Assembly (NCBI RefSeq): GCF_901709675.1
Contig: NC_051089.1
Coordinates: 3,014,476 to 3,078,475 of the forward strand
Direction of reading: 5' to 3'
Length of the DNA: 64,000 nucleotides
Source of the DNA: Syngnathus acus
Taxonomy: Eukaryota > Chordata > Actinopteri > Syngnathiformes > Syngnathidae
A model generated the notes under the pieces. It was not told the origin of the DNA and did not search any database. It saw only the letters and a program-made list of their open reading frames with translations. The translations under genes and the position numbers were made by a program. Positions 53,401-59,095 of the stretch are shown piece after piece (the first letter of the stretch is position 1; each line of letters starts with the position of its first letter).

Positions 53401-55091
53401 GCAGCAGGAGTTGGTCATCCACATCGGGTGGATCATCTCCAACAGCCCCGAGCTCTTCCGCGGCATGCTCAAGATCCGAGTGGGGTTGGTTCTATGATCT
53501 CTTCTACGGGTTGAAGTCGGTACTCCAAGCATCAACAAGATTTTTATCACCAGATAGTCTTTCAAAATGTGATGAGTGGAGATTAATAATTGAAAAACCT
53601 TTTTCTGCAGTTGAGCAGTTTTTGTTGTAATAGCAGCGTTCACCACTAGATGGCAGTCATGGCAATGCAGAAACGCTAGTAAATGCCGGGACTTTCTCTT
53701 CTCCCCGTTCACTGCTACTTCCTCATGCGTGATGTCCACAGGTGGATTGTCCAAGCAATGAAACAGGAGCTGAAAATCCGGGCGGGAGACATGCGCCCCC
53801 AGGACATCTACCAGCTTTCTCCAAGTGATATCAAGCAGCTCCTATTGGATGTGCTGCAACCTCAGCACACGGGCAGGTACTCAAACGTAGCCGTCATCCG
53901 TGCTGTTCCTTATCTGAAACCTCATTGCGTAATCCTCTCCAATTTTAATTATTCGTTATCGATTTTTAACACATTCATCTACCCCTATCTGCCGAAACGC
54001 TTTAGGGAATATCAGTGTTTTTTTTCTTAGTGATTTTATCGAATCCTCGTCAACCCGGGTAGACAATTTCCTCAACTCGGCTCGGTTTTGCCTCCCGCAG
54101 ATCTTGGCTCCACCGCCGGCAGATCGACGGCTCTCTGAACAGAACCCCTCTAGGATTTTACGACCGGGTTTGGCAGATTCTGGAGAGGACTCCCAATGGG
54201 ATTCTGGTGGGAGGGACCCACCTCCCCCAGGTACCTGCTGGATAGACTTGATAGTGGTGCTGTAAGGCATCTTTGCGGTGGAGTACTTGGACCAAAGGTT
54301 GATCAGTTGTTATATTTTCATATATTTTTGTAGCAACCGACGCTGTCTGACATGACCATGTATGAGATGAATTTTTCTCTGCTGGTGGAGGACACGCTGA
54401 AGGGCATCGACCTGCCTGAATTCAGACAGATCATCGTGGAGGTAAACGACTTAATGGCTTGACTTAATAATGTTTTTGATGCAATATTAATTCCCTTTTT
54501 TATTTTATTAATTTTTTTCAAATTAAAAATATTTTCCGCTGTGAGATAAATGAAAACTGTTTTAATATGTAAATTTATAAGTAAATCACTGCAATAGAGT
54601 ATAATTAATTTTGTATGATTAGCTTTTGTTTAATTTTCTTTGAAAAATTGAAAAAGATACTGTGGCTAAAAATCTATTAAAAATATGTATGGACAATTTA
54701 ACTTCATTTCCCAATTAATTATTATGGTGTATTTGTGTGAGCAGCTGCTGATGGTGGTGTCCATTGTGCTGGAGAGAAACCCAGAAGTGGACTTTGCTGA
54801 CAAAGTGGACCTGGACAGTCTGGTGAAGGAAGCCTTTGCCGACTTCCAACGGGATCGCAGTCGCTCGGAAGACGTCAAGAAGCAGGTAGGAAGCCTTCCA
54901 CTCCCTCGAATTTTTCCAAAACCTCAGCATGTTCCTCCCCGACATCTTTTTAGGACGACATACAGGCCTTCTACAATACGCCGCCTGTGGGCCGGAGGGG
55001 CACCTCCAGCTACCTGACAAAAGCTGTCATGACCCTGCTGCTGCAGGGAGACATGAAACCCTGCAAGGACGACCCGTGTTCTGTCAGCTAG
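27722..55091 (+). CDS. phkb: PHKB, phosphorylase b kinase regulatory subunit beta, complete
   Basis: PHKB is the beta subunit of the cytosolic hexadecameric phosphorylase kinase (alpha, beta, gamma, delta)4, which activates glycogen phosphorylase. Beta scaffolds the complex, binds calmodulin and is phosphorylated by PKA. Thirty-one exons splice in frame to 1088 residues; human has about 1093. The N-terminal glucoamylase-like (GH15-related) domain includes [31 protein letters not shown]-type sequence, [25 protein letters not shown] and [10 protein letters not shown]. Later blocks are [39 protein letters not shown] and [20 protein letters not shown]. The start at 27722 has strong context (accATGg) and gives [21 protein letters not shown]. 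The last four residues, CSVS, form a CaaX box, matching farnesylation known for this subunit. Exon 25 exists in two versions (50289-50379 or 52087-52177). Confidence 0.97.
28850..28892 (+). CDS. phkb: candidate alternative first exon of phkb
   Basis: An ATG in strong context (aaaATGG) opens 14 codons ([14 protein letters not shown]) and ends exactly in the exon 1 phase at CTGG|GTAAGT, a near-consensus donor. Spliced to exon 2 it gives [20 protein letters not shown], replacing the KRSGS motif. An in-frame TAA lies 18 nt upstream. Mammalian PHKB also has an alternative N-terminus that removes this phosphorylation site. No homology is visible in the short peptide itself, so this is a prediction. 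Confidence 0.35.
29013..29487. mobile_element. possible decayed Tc1-like MITE
   Basis: ACAAAAGTATTGGA at 29013-29026 and TCCTAATACTTTTGT at 29473-29487 are inverted copies that differ only by the indel of one base. Such ACAAAAGTATTGG ends are common in fish Tc1-like elements. The interior has no transposase and the outer ends are not clear. Confidence 0.4.
30022..30112. repeat. fish interspersed repeat fragment (TATCGGTATCGG type)
   Basis: The words GGTATCGGTATCGGTGAT and, farther on, GGATATCGGTCTGAAAAAATT and GGTATCGACCA recur as in a widespread teleost interspersed repeat. Class and boundaries cannot be judged from one copy. Confidence 0.45.
30299..30385 (+). CDS. phkb: phkb exon 2 (residues 22-50)
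   Basis: The exon encodes [20 protein letters not shown] and KLDRYYNA, matching the family GSVYEPLKSINLP...LWDKLDHYY. The acceptor is CTCTCAG|GA and the donor GCCG|GTAAGT. Confidence 0.95.
32235..32416. repeat. two-copy duplication, period about 145 bp
   Basis: ACTTTTAGTAAATAGTTGTA followed by TTTTGACGTGCACAGA near 32235-32270 recurs with few changes at 32380-32416. The unit between is AT-rich and more diverged. Confidence 0.7.
33206..33307 (+). mobile_element. 3' tail of a fish non-LTR retroelement (LINE or tail-sharing SINE)
   Basis: The stretch with GCCTTGAAAGGCGCC and TTATAAATAAAATGTA, ending in ATT repeats and an (AAAT)n array, is the familiar tail of a teleost LINE and its SINEs. The 5' portion is missing or not recognisable, as usual for truncated insertions. 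Confidence 0.65.
33520..33658 (+). CDS. phkb: phkb exon 3 (residues 51-96)
   Basis: The exon encodes [17 protein letters not shown] and [19 protein letters not shown], the start of the glucoamylase-like domain. The acceptor is TTGCCAG|TC and the donor ACCG|GTCAGT. Confidence 0.96.
34366..34743. mobile_element. MITE-like inverted-repeat element ending 27 nt before phkb exon 4
   Basis: The left end TTACCGTATTTTCCGCACT and the right end AGTGCGGAAAATACGGTA are inverted copies. The subterminal word GCGCCTTATAATCCGG repeats near both ends. The interior has two 79-bp-spaced copies of CGTTTGAGCAACGTTGAGTT. There is no transposase. This is a very common fish MITE pattern, and the outer TACCGTATTTTCC resembles the element at 25030-25543. 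Confidence 0.88.
34771..34870 (+). CDS. phkb: phkb exon 4 (residues 97-130)
   Basis: The exon encodes [19 protein letters not shown] and [14 protein letters not shown], nearly identical to the family. The acceptor is GACTATAG|AC and the donor AAG|GTCGGT. The acceptor lies 27 nt after the end of a MITE. Confidence 0.97.
35471..35578 (+). CDS. phkb: phkb exon 5 (residues 131-166)
   Basis: The exon encodes [20 protein letters not shown] and [16 protein letters not shown], matching the family [23 protein letters not shown]. It is phase 0 at both ends. Confidence 0.96.
35653..35733 (+). CDS. phkb: phkb exon 6 (residues 167-193)
   Basis: The exon encodes [19 protein letters not shown] and QIIYNTDE, matching the family [27 protein letters not shown]. 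The donor is GAA|GTAGGT. The intron that follows has a CA-rich stretch near 35850-35895. Confidence 0.97.
36441..36556 (+). CDS. phkb: phkb exon 7 (residues 194-231)
   Basis: The exon encodes [19 protein letters not shown] and [18 protein letters not shown]. The acceptor is TTTGCAG|GTG and the donor TCAAG|GTCGGT, phase 2. Confidence 0.97.
36717..36780 (+). CDS. phkb: phkb exon 8 (residues 232-253)
   Basis: The exon encodes [20 protein letters not shown], identical to the family block. The acceptor is GTGCAG|C and the donor CCAG|GTAATG. Confidence 0.97.
37602..37623. repeat. T22 homopolymer
   Basis: Twenty-two consecutive T residues in phkb intron 8. Confidence 0.9.
37799..37894 (+). CDS. 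phkb: phkb exon 9 (residues 254-285)
   Basis: The exon encodes [20 protein letters not shown] and [12 protein letters not shown]. The acceptor is TTCAG|GGT and the donor CAT|GTGAGT. A T22 run lies 176 nt upstream. Confidence 0.97.
37895..39206. other. phkb intron 9
   Basis: A 1.3-kb intron, AT-rich towards its 3' end, with TA-rich low complexity near 39115-39200 directly before the acceptor. No other feature is recognised. Confidence 0.7.
39207..39404 (+). CDS. phkb: phkb exon 10 (residues 286-351)
   Basis: The exon encodes [20 protein letters not shown], then [19 protein letters not shown] and YYKSAEMK. The donor is AAG|GTAGTG and the exon is phase 0 at both ends. Confidence 0.97.
40137..40194 (+). 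CDS. phkb: phkb exon 11 (residues 352-370)
   Basis: The exon encodes [19 protein letters not shown]. The acceptor is CGACAG|CTC and the donor GACG|GTAAGC, phase 1. Confidence 0.96.
40480..40557 (+). CDS. phkb: phkb exon 12 (residues 371-396), GC donor
   Basis: The exon encodes [20 protein letters not shown] and FESFE. The only placement that keeps alignment and frame ends at GAAG|GCAAGA, a GC donor, since read-through meets an in-frame TGA before exon 13. The intron is 67 nt. Confidence 0.92.
40625..40783 (+). CDS. phkb: phkb exon 13 (residues 397-449)
   Basis: The exon encodes [39 protein letters not shown] and ALYNIAKLL. The acceptor is CGCCAG|GT and the donor CTTG|GTGAGA. Confidence 0.97.
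40908..41002 (+). CDS. phkb: phkb exon 14 (residues 450-481)
   Basis: The exon encodes [20 protein letters not shown] and [11 protein letters not shown]. The acceptor is TCCCAG|TT and the donor CCAG|GTCAGC. Confidence 0.97.
41003..44168. other. phkb intron 14
   Basis: A 3.2-kb intron with an A/T-rich stretch near 41040-41220 carrying repeated TTTTATAATA words, and a C26/CA tract at 41451-41508. A 132-codon open frame at 42168-42566 (one hydrophobic stretch, then a Lys-rich tail) has no family I recognise and is likely chance. Confidence 0.65.
41451..41508. repeat. C26 homopolymer joined to a (CA)n tract
   Basis: Twenty-six uninterrupted C residues (41451-41476) run directly into about 16 CA units with one T interruption. 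The G-rich complement could form a quadruplex. Confidence 0.95.
44169..44224 (+). CDS. phkb: phkb exon 15 (residues 482-499)
   Basis: The exon encodes [18 protein letters not shown]. The acceptor is TTACAG|GGC and the donor AGAG|GTACAT, phase 2. Confidence 0.95.
44308..44401 (+). CDS. phkb: phkb exon 16 (residues 500-531)
   Basis: The exon encodes [20 protein letters not shown] and [11 protein letters not shown], identical to the family block. The acceptor is GTGTAG|A and the donor CAAG|GTAATG. Confidence 0.97.
44402..47182. other. phkb intron 16
   Basis: A 2.8-kb intron. A coding-like but frame-broken stretch reads on the minus strand at 46452-46955. There is an ATG/GAT trinucleotide run near 45345-45375. 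Nothing else is recognised. Confidence 0.65.
46452..46955 (-). pseudogene. unidentified frame-broken coding-like fragment (possible retrocopy)
   Basis: Read on the minus strand, three frames in succession give protein-like text: [19 protein letters not shown] and [19 protein letters not shown] first, then [19 protein letters not shown], then [20 protein letters not shown] and [14 protein letters not shown]. The breaks and stops rule out an intact gene. An AATAAA (46452-46457 as TTTATT on plus) follows the last stop closely. I do not recognise the parent family. Codon use and composition differ from the AT-rich intron around it. It could be a processed pseudogene or a decayed transposon gene. 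Confidence 0.4.
47183..47266 (+). CDS. phkb: phkb exon 17 (residues 532-559)
   Basis: The exon encodes [20 protein letters not shown] and VGCIGTSK. The acceptor is CTGCAG|GCG and the donor AAG|GTACAT. Confidence 0.97.
47461..47710. repeat. AT-rich tandem duplication, two copies of about 118 bp
   Basis: GGTATGGTTTTTAGGTAAAT begins both copies (near 47468 and 47586). The copies stay alignable through GAAATATGA and AGAAAATAGAATAATTATT. It lies in phkb intron 17. Confidence 0.85.
48192..48296 (+). CDS. phkb: phkb exon 18 (residues 560-594)
   Basis: The exon encodes [20 protein letters not shown] and [15 protein letters not shown]. The acceptor is TTGCAG|ATT and the donor AAG|GTATGG. Confidence 0.97.
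48612..48835. repeat. AT-rich tandem duplication, two copies of about 121 bp
   Basis: TTCATTGTTGAGAAAAA at 48621 recurs at 48742. GAGAAATAAATTGTATTGGT also occurs in both copies. It lies in phkb intron 18, ending about 120 bp before exon 19. Confidence 0.85.
48953..49035 (+). CDS. phkb: phkb exon 19 (residues 595-621)
   Basis: The exon encodes [19 protein letters not shown] and VLIHEDNI. The acceptor is TTGCAG|AAC and the donor TCAA|GTAAAT, phase 2. Confidence 0.97.
49162..49252 (+). CDS. phkb: phkb exon 20 (residues 622-652)
   Basis: The exon encodes [20 protein letters not shown] and [10 protein letters not shown]. The acceptor is CTTTAG|GG and the donor CAG|GTTTGT. Confidence 0.97.
49343..49401 (+). 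CDS. phkb: phkb exon 21 (residues 653-671)
   Basis: The exon encodes [19 protein letters not shown]. The acceptor is CACCCAG|ACG and the donor CCGA|GTAAGA, phase 2. Confidence 0.97.
49478..49640 (+). CDS. phkb: phkb exon 22 (residues 672-726), regulatory phosphorylation region
   Basis: The exon encodes [35 protein letters not shown] and [17 protein letters not shown]. It contains the KVKRQ-S/T-S motif of the second PKA site of the mammalian subunit; the first acceptor is Thr694, followed by Ser695. The acceptor AAAAAAG|G lacks a clear pyrimidine tract. Confidence 0.95.
49975..50056 (+). CDS. phkb: phkb exon 23 (residues 727-753)
   Basis: The exon encodes [20 protein letters not shown] and SQFLTKD. 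The acceptor is GTCCAG|GAT and the donor GACG|GTAAGA. Confidence 0.96.
50137..50194 (+). CDS. phkb: phkb exon 24 (residues 754-772)
   Basis: The exon encodes [19 protein letters not shown] and two bases of a Trp codon. The donor TTTG|GTCTGA is weak. It can be joined to either version of exon 25. Confidence 0.95.
50289..50379 (+). CDS. phkb: phkb exon 25A (mutually exclusive, residues 773-803)
   Basis: This 91-nt exon encodes [20 protein letters not shown] and [10 protein letters not shown], matching the mammalian version with [17 protein letters not shown]. The acceptor is GCGCAG|G and the donor CAG|GTAACG. The intron before it is only 94 nt and CA-rich. It has the same length and phase as exon 25B. 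Confidence 0.95.
51931..51945 (-). promoter_or_regulatory. CTCF-like motif between exons 25A and 25B
   Basis: The minus strand reads ACAGCAGGGGGCAGT, close to the CTCF core (CCASYAGRKGGCRS). It lies 1.55 kb after exon 25A and 141 bp before exon 25B. Confidence 0.45.
52087..52177 (+). CDS. phkb: phkb exon 25B (mutually exclusive alternative to 25A)
   Basis: This 91-nt exon encodes [20 protein letters not shown] and [10 protein letters not shown], matching the other mammalian isoform (SVVRRAASLLSKVVDSLAPS). It is a diverged duplicate of exon 25A. The acceptor is CACTAG|G and the donor CAG|GTAAGT. Using both or neither would shift the frame. Confidence 0.95.
53279..53484 (+). CDS. phkb: phkb exon 26 (residues 804-871)
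   Basis: The exon encodes [40 protein letters not shown] and [12 protein letters not shown]. The donor is GTGGG|GTTGGT, phase 2, giving RVGWIVQAM across the junction. The exon contains a strong CTCF-like word at 53372-53386. Confidence 0.96.
53372..53386 (+). promoter_or_regulatory. exonic CTCF-like motif
   Basis: CCACCAGGGGGCGAG in phkb exon 26 fits the CTCF core consensus throughout. It encodes the variable PPGGE loop, so it may reflect protein coding only. Confidence 0.4.
53643..53657 (+). promoter_or_regulatory. CTCF-like motif in phkb intron 26
   Basis: CCACTAGATGGCAGT is a full match to the CTCF core (CCASYAGRKGGCRS). It lies in the same orientation as the motif in exon 26. Confidence 0.5.
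53742..53876 (+). CDS. phkb: phkb exon 27 (residues 872-916)
   Basis: The exon encodes [20 protein letters not shown] and [20 protein letters not shown]. The acceptor is CCACAG|G and the donor GCAG|GTACTC. Confidence 0.96.
54101..54230 (+). CDS. phkb: phkb exon 28 (residues 917-960)
   Basis: The exon encodes [20 protein letters not shown] and [17 protein letters not shown]. The acceptor is CCGCAG|A and the donor CCAG|GTACCT. Confidence 0.97.
54334..54441 (+). CDS. phkb: phkb exon 29 (residues 961-996)
   Basis: The exon encodes [20 protein letters not shown] and [16 protein letters not shown]. The acceptor is TTGTAG|CAA and the donor GGAG|GTAAAC. Confidence 0.97.
54745..54885 (+). CDS. phkb: phkb exon 30 (residues 997-1043)
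   Basis: The exon encodes [39 protein letters not shown] and SEDVKKQ. The acceptor is GAGCAG|CTG and the donor CAG|GTAGGA. Confidence 0.97.
54954..55091 (+). CDS. phkb: phkb exon 31 (residues 1044-1088, stop, CaaX box)
   Basis: The exon encodes [20 protein letters not shown] and [20 protein letters not shown] and ends PCSVS before TAG. CSVS fits a farnesylation CaaX box; mammalian phosphorylase kinase beta is known to be farnesylated at its C-terminus. Confidence 0.97.
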   Translation, partial: DDIQAFYNTPPVGRRGTSSYLTKAVMTLLLQGDMKPCKDDPCSVS

Positions 55092-55475
55092 AAGCTCAGA
55101 CACTGGTTTTCCGTCAGCCGACTCGCTCCTTTGCTTAGATCAGCATGCACTGAGTGCATATTAATAGGGGAGAAACACCTCGTGATTGATGGAAAGCTAA
55201 ACGGTGGAGACTAAGTAGCAAACGTGATAGTCATATATTGGTTGTTCTGTTAAGCCTTAGCGTAAAAGTGAGGGAGACTGAGAATCTTGCGATTAAGGGC
55301 AGCTAGTAGCAATTTTTTAGTCTTTATACTTAACACTCGGCAGATGTTTCAGAAACGACTTGCTCTTTATTTAGATAAAACAAGCTAAGATATGGAACTG
55401 GACAAAATGATCTCCACAAACTAAAAGAGCCAGCGACCTGTTTGTTTCAAACTATAAGTGCTGAATCATGAAATG

Positions 55476-55490
55476 ATTCCAGGGGGCGCT
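55476..55490 (+). promoter_or_regulatory. partial CTCF-like motif in phkb 3' UTR
   Basis: ATTCCAGGGGGCGCT keeps the AGGGGGCGCT half of the CTCF core and differs in the first three bases. Confidence 0.35.
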
Positions 55491-55648
55491 GTGTTATTTT
55501 TGCCTTTTATGGTTGGTCACCAGATGTTGTTTTGCTGCACCCGCACGCAATGATAGCTGAAATCTTTCACAATTTAATGTCGTCCGTCTGCCGAGTATTT
55601 CAGACATTGTTATGGGTCTAATCATCCCTAACAAATTTTATTGGGGTA

Positions 55649-55654
55649 AATAAA
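55649..55654 (+). terminator. phkb: phkb polyadenylation signal (AATAAA)
   Basis: The first canonical AATAAA after the phkb stop, 558 nt downstream. Cleavage would follow within about 10-30 nt. Confidence 0.55.
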
Positions 55655-56859
55655 ACTGGCTTTGGATATTGATATATCAATCAATCGATATCCAAACAAC
55701 CGCATGCCCTTTGTGAGTTTACATAGCAATGCTAGCTATTAGCCAGTGTGGAGCTAAGCTGAAGCAAGCTACAAGTCCTCATTACGTCCTGCTCATAATG
55801 GTGCCTATGATTATTGTCAGAAGCATGTTTTGCTGCTAATTTAGAAATCAACTTTGAATGTGAATTACGTCATTGTGTTTGCATACATGCTAAATGTTTT
55901 GCATGCACAGATATTTTTATTTTGCTAGGTGGCAATAATACAAGGATAAATACTCATTTGAAAGCGTTATTGTGTATTGTTTAAGATTTCATCAAGAATG
56001 ATATGGTTTTCCTTAAAATACTGCTAAAATGTCTCCCTTTCAACAAAATGGCCGACTTGCGTTTTTTTTATGGCGAAGGCTCTTGAAACTTTATCTGTCG
56101 GTCTACTTCTAACAAACGGCCATAAACAGAAGTTAACCACTGTTAATAGTAAAAGTAAATAACGTAACTTTTCTCACACAAGGCGAACGTCAAACGCATG
56201 TTGGCAAAAAGAGTTAGAGAAGCTCCGAAAAATAATTTATTTAGTTAGACCAAGTTACAAAACAAAATGTCGCCTGCGCTTGACATCCCGGGGAGAATTT
56301 TTAATCAGCGTTTTAATTGACTTTTCTTCTTGTCGCTAATGGGCTGTGCACCTTGAAACAAAGATGTTATTTTTAGGGGCGAAGACGCCTCCTGGCAAAC
56401 AGCGGGGATCCATAATATTGAAGGGACATAAAATAACCATCATTGGGGGAGTGTGATGGCAACCCCCCCCACCCTTTTTTTCAGTCATATTGTTCAACAC
56501 TGTTATTCTTGTCAGGGATAAGATCCCTCTTGATTTTGAAGGACATCTGATACAAGACGATGAAGCTAAACTATTTATCATCTATCATATCAGCTCAATG
56601 TCTTTCCAAAGACATAGATGGCCCGTTCTTTTCTCTGTGGACAATACAGACTGGTCAACATAGATAGATGCTTTGTGTCTCTTGATACGTTTTGAGCTGT
56701 AACTCCATATCGGGTCCAAGGTGACACCGATGGATCATCATGACAAATTAAGCAGGATCATATTTGGGAAGGTTGTGAATCATGGCTGAATAGCACAGCA
56801 GCCCGGGACGATAAAAGTGCATCACTTTGCAACACAGCTGTTTGGCGCTTTCGACCTTG

Positions 56860-56865
56860 TTTAAT
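56860..56865 (-). terminator. pgap4: candidate pgap4 polyadenylation signal (ATTAAA)
   Basis: On the minus strand ATTAAA lies 264 nt after the pgap4 stop. A canonical AATAAA is farther on at 56236-56241. The choice cannot be made from sequence alone. Confidence 0.35.
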
Positions 56866-57128
56866 GATTTTCAATGAAATACAAATATGATTGGAGCTTG
56901 GTGAGCAGCCCCTACTGGACTGGAGACAAATCGCAGCGTCATTTCACGCATTTGAAGGGCAAAAATAAGGCAGAGTCGGTCGAGCAAGGCACAGATTGAA
57001 AAGGACATTTGCAGCACGCCACCAAATGGAAAGCACTGCGACTGAATCAGAAGCTCCCAGGCCATGCTTGACTGACACCCAGGCCTGACACTGTGACTCC
57101 AGTGGAGGTGCCCGGTAACGCACCCCGC

Positions 57129-57905
57129 TCAAAGCAGTTTGGGTCTGCCCGATTTGGGCCTGATGGAGGAAAAGGCCCCGATGTGAGTGACCAAGTTGGG
57201 TTCCACGCTGTGCGCGCGTTCTCCGGGCGTGTTGCGGAGGGTCTGGTAGAGAACCGTGTCCTTGGCATTGCCCCGGAAGCAGAAGGCTCGGTCCAGGTAG
57301 TCGGCTACCCTTAGCGAGGTGTTGCCCGGGTACAACATGGCGGGCGTGCAGCAATTTGTAGCGGGCGACACGGCGTACAGCTGCGGGGACAGTCGGCGCA
57401 GCTCCAGCAGGTAGTGGCGGCCCAGCAGCTCAGCGCCCGCCATCACGTACACGGCCAGGAGCGCCAGGTGGCGGGCCGACATGCGCAGGGACCAGCGGCA
57501 CGGGTTCCAGATGGTCAGGAGCTGCAGCAGCAGAGTGGCGCCCAGCAGACCTAGACCAAACCACTCCAGGATACGGTAAGGTTCCGGGTTCCAGTAGTGC
57601 TGCAGCCGCTCGGGGTGGAAGAGCTTGATGTAGAGCGAGCGCGAGGCAAAGCGCCGCCTCAGGAGATCCTTCGCTACATGGAAGAAGTCCGGATGAGGCA
57701 GGGCGTCATCCTCCAGGACCAACATGTTCCGGGGCAGCGCCAGCTGGAAGGCGCGGCGCAGGCAGAACACGTAGTCGCGTTTCTCGCGCTCAAAGGTATT
57801 GTTGGGCTGGCGGCCGGCCGGCGGGCGGATCACGCGGAAGTGGCGCTCCAGTAGTACGGCGTCTTCATTGGCGTCCGGCCCGCTCTCCACGTCGCACAGC
57901 ACCAC
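57129..57905 (-). CDS. pgap4: pgap4 coding exon 2 (residues 127-384, stop)
   Basis: The exon begins VVLCDVES after the acceptor GCGGCAG|GTG, aligning with the family's LFLCNVERS. It carries the EDD motif, the membrane hairpin and the C-terminus, and ends TGA at 57131-57129. Confidence 0.93.
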   Translation of the reverse strand: MVLCDVESGPDANEDAVLLERHFRVIRPPAGRQPNNTFEREKRDYVFCLRRAFQLALPRNMLVLEDDALPHPDFFHVAKDLLRRRFASRSLYIKLFHPERLQHYWNPEPYRILEWFGLGLLGATLLLQLLTIWNPCRWSLRMSARHLALLAVYVMAGAELLGRHYLLELRRLSPQLYAVSPATNCCTPAMLYPGNTSLRVADYLDRAFCFRGNAKDTVLYQTLRNTPGERAHSVEPNLVTHIGAFSSIRPKSGRPKLL

Positions 57906-58450
57906 CTGCCGCGGGCGGGAAATTTGTTTGACATGGCTTTCATCCTCCGAATTTGTGCTGACAGACAAAAATCAAGTTCCAGGAATGGCTGACTACAACG
58001 GAAAGCAGCACACGCGGGCGGGTGGGCGCCACTGGCGACCCGAACGGCGGGCGCATTCGTGCGGCAACGCACCTGGGCGCAGGGCCGCTCCCCGCAGTCA
58101 CCCTGGAGACTACTCAGCTGCCGCGTCACCTGCAGAAGGTAGTGGTAAGGGAGAGCCTCAGGTCGCCGCGTCGTCACCACGGTAACCAGCAGCTCGGGAT
58201 GCCTGGGAGGCTCGGTGGTGGCGGTTGAGGGCGCCTTTTGCCAGAACAGTAGAGCGTCCTGACCGCGTTGCAGACTCTGGCGCAAGGCATCCGAGTTCAT
58301 GTCGTCCAGGTAGGCCGAGCGCACAAAGTAGTACGAGTGCAGCAGGCGGTGGCAGACGGCTGGAAGCGCCACGCAGAACGTCAGCGCAAACACCACCAGT
58401 ACCTGCGTGGCGGCACCGCCGCAGCGGCGCACGCAACGGGGCGGCGGCAT
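57129..58450 (-). CDS. pgap4: PGAP4 (TMEM246), post-GPI attachment GalNAc transferase, complete
   Basis: PGAP4 is a Golgi glycosyltransferase that adds the GalNAc side chain to GPI-anchor mannose after attachment to protein. Two exons (58450-58073 and 57905-57129) join in phase 0 to 384 residues; human has 403. Transmembrane segment 1 is about residues 16-34, followed by CHRLLHSYYF, a hallmark of the family. The EDD metal/nucleotide-sugar motif is at 191-193 (LVLEDDALP). A tandem membrane hairpin, about 239-257 and 271-288, interrupts the GT-A fold as known for PGAP4. LGRHYLLELRRLSPQLYAV, NCCTPAMLYP and VEPNLVTHIGAFSS are strongly conserved. The first in-frame ATG is 58450; codons just upstream offer only GTG. 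A 167-nt GT-AG intron splits the coding region. A lineage-specific paralogue cannot be excluded. Confidence 0.93.
58073..58450 (-). CDS. pgap4: pgap4 coding exon 1 (residues 1-126)
   Basis: The exon carries the N-terminal membrane anchor (TQVLVVFALTFCVALPAVCH) and the start of the transferase domain (HPELLVTVVTTRR, YHYLLQVTRQL). The donor is GCCCAG|GTGCGT, phase 0. Confidence 0.92.
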
Positions 58451-58973
58451 CGGGGCCGGCCGGCGCACTCCTCCAAAAAAACAAAAATCCCAAAGTCAAA
58501 CTGAAGAAAGAAGCGTCTCTGCGTCGGACGTCTGGAAAACAATGCAACAAAATGGAGGACATCAGTACCGACCAACTGAGCGTCGTCACTAGGCAATCTC
58601 ACGACGGGCGACGGGAATGGTCGTCAACTACGCAGGATTGCGTCTCTCTCGCTTGCTAGCTATCTGTGCCAGATCGGAGACAAGAATTCTTTCATTCAAA
58701 AGTTGACTTTGTTCTTAATTTGTTTTGAGATCACAGCCACACCGTAGAACTGGTGAGACATAAACATATATAAACTTAGATTTACAAAACATACAAAAGT
58801 AAAACATACATACCACTTTTACCTGCCAGTGAACAACTGGGTACTTGACTTAAACTGTTCAACGCATTGACTTGGCAATGACGCGTCCGAGGTCGGCAGT
58901 TAACTGTTGCTGTTGCATGACGTCACCTTTATTTCCTCTTCTTTCCCATAAAACAGGAAGTGCCCTCGAAGTC

Positions 58974-58997
58974 TTTTTTTTTTTTTTTTTTTTTTTT
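58974..58997. repeat. T24 run flanked by TCGAAGT words
   Basis: A pure T run of 24 lies between CTCGAAGTC and TCGAAGTTGG. The repeated CGAAGT could be a small target duplication around an oligo(A) insertion. Confidence 0.6.
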
Positions 58998-59095
58998 CGA
59001 AGTTGGATTTAAATCTAGCCAGCTTGCTGATTGTGTGCGTGTATATGAGGAGGTAGTAGGCGAGTGCTTGCCTTGCAAGCGAGTGTAAACAATCA

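Larger units (their letters stand above)
55092..57128. other. phkb 3' UTR and tail-to-tail space to pgap4
   Basis: The two genes converge here. The first 0.6 kb should be phkb 3' UTR up to the AATAAA at 55649, and the last few hundred bases pgap4 3' UTR. A CTCF-like word lies at 55476-55490. No other open frame is convincing. Confidence 0.6.

Noticed and set aside
57830-58073. A frameshift in pgap4 between its N- and C-terminal frames
   Set aside because: A 167-nt segment with a consensus donor and acceptor joins both parts in phase 0 and restores the family alignment, so it is an intron rather than a broken gene.
58451-58468. An earlier pgap4 start at 58468
   Set aside because: That codon is GTG; the first ATG is 58450 and fits the family's N-terminus.
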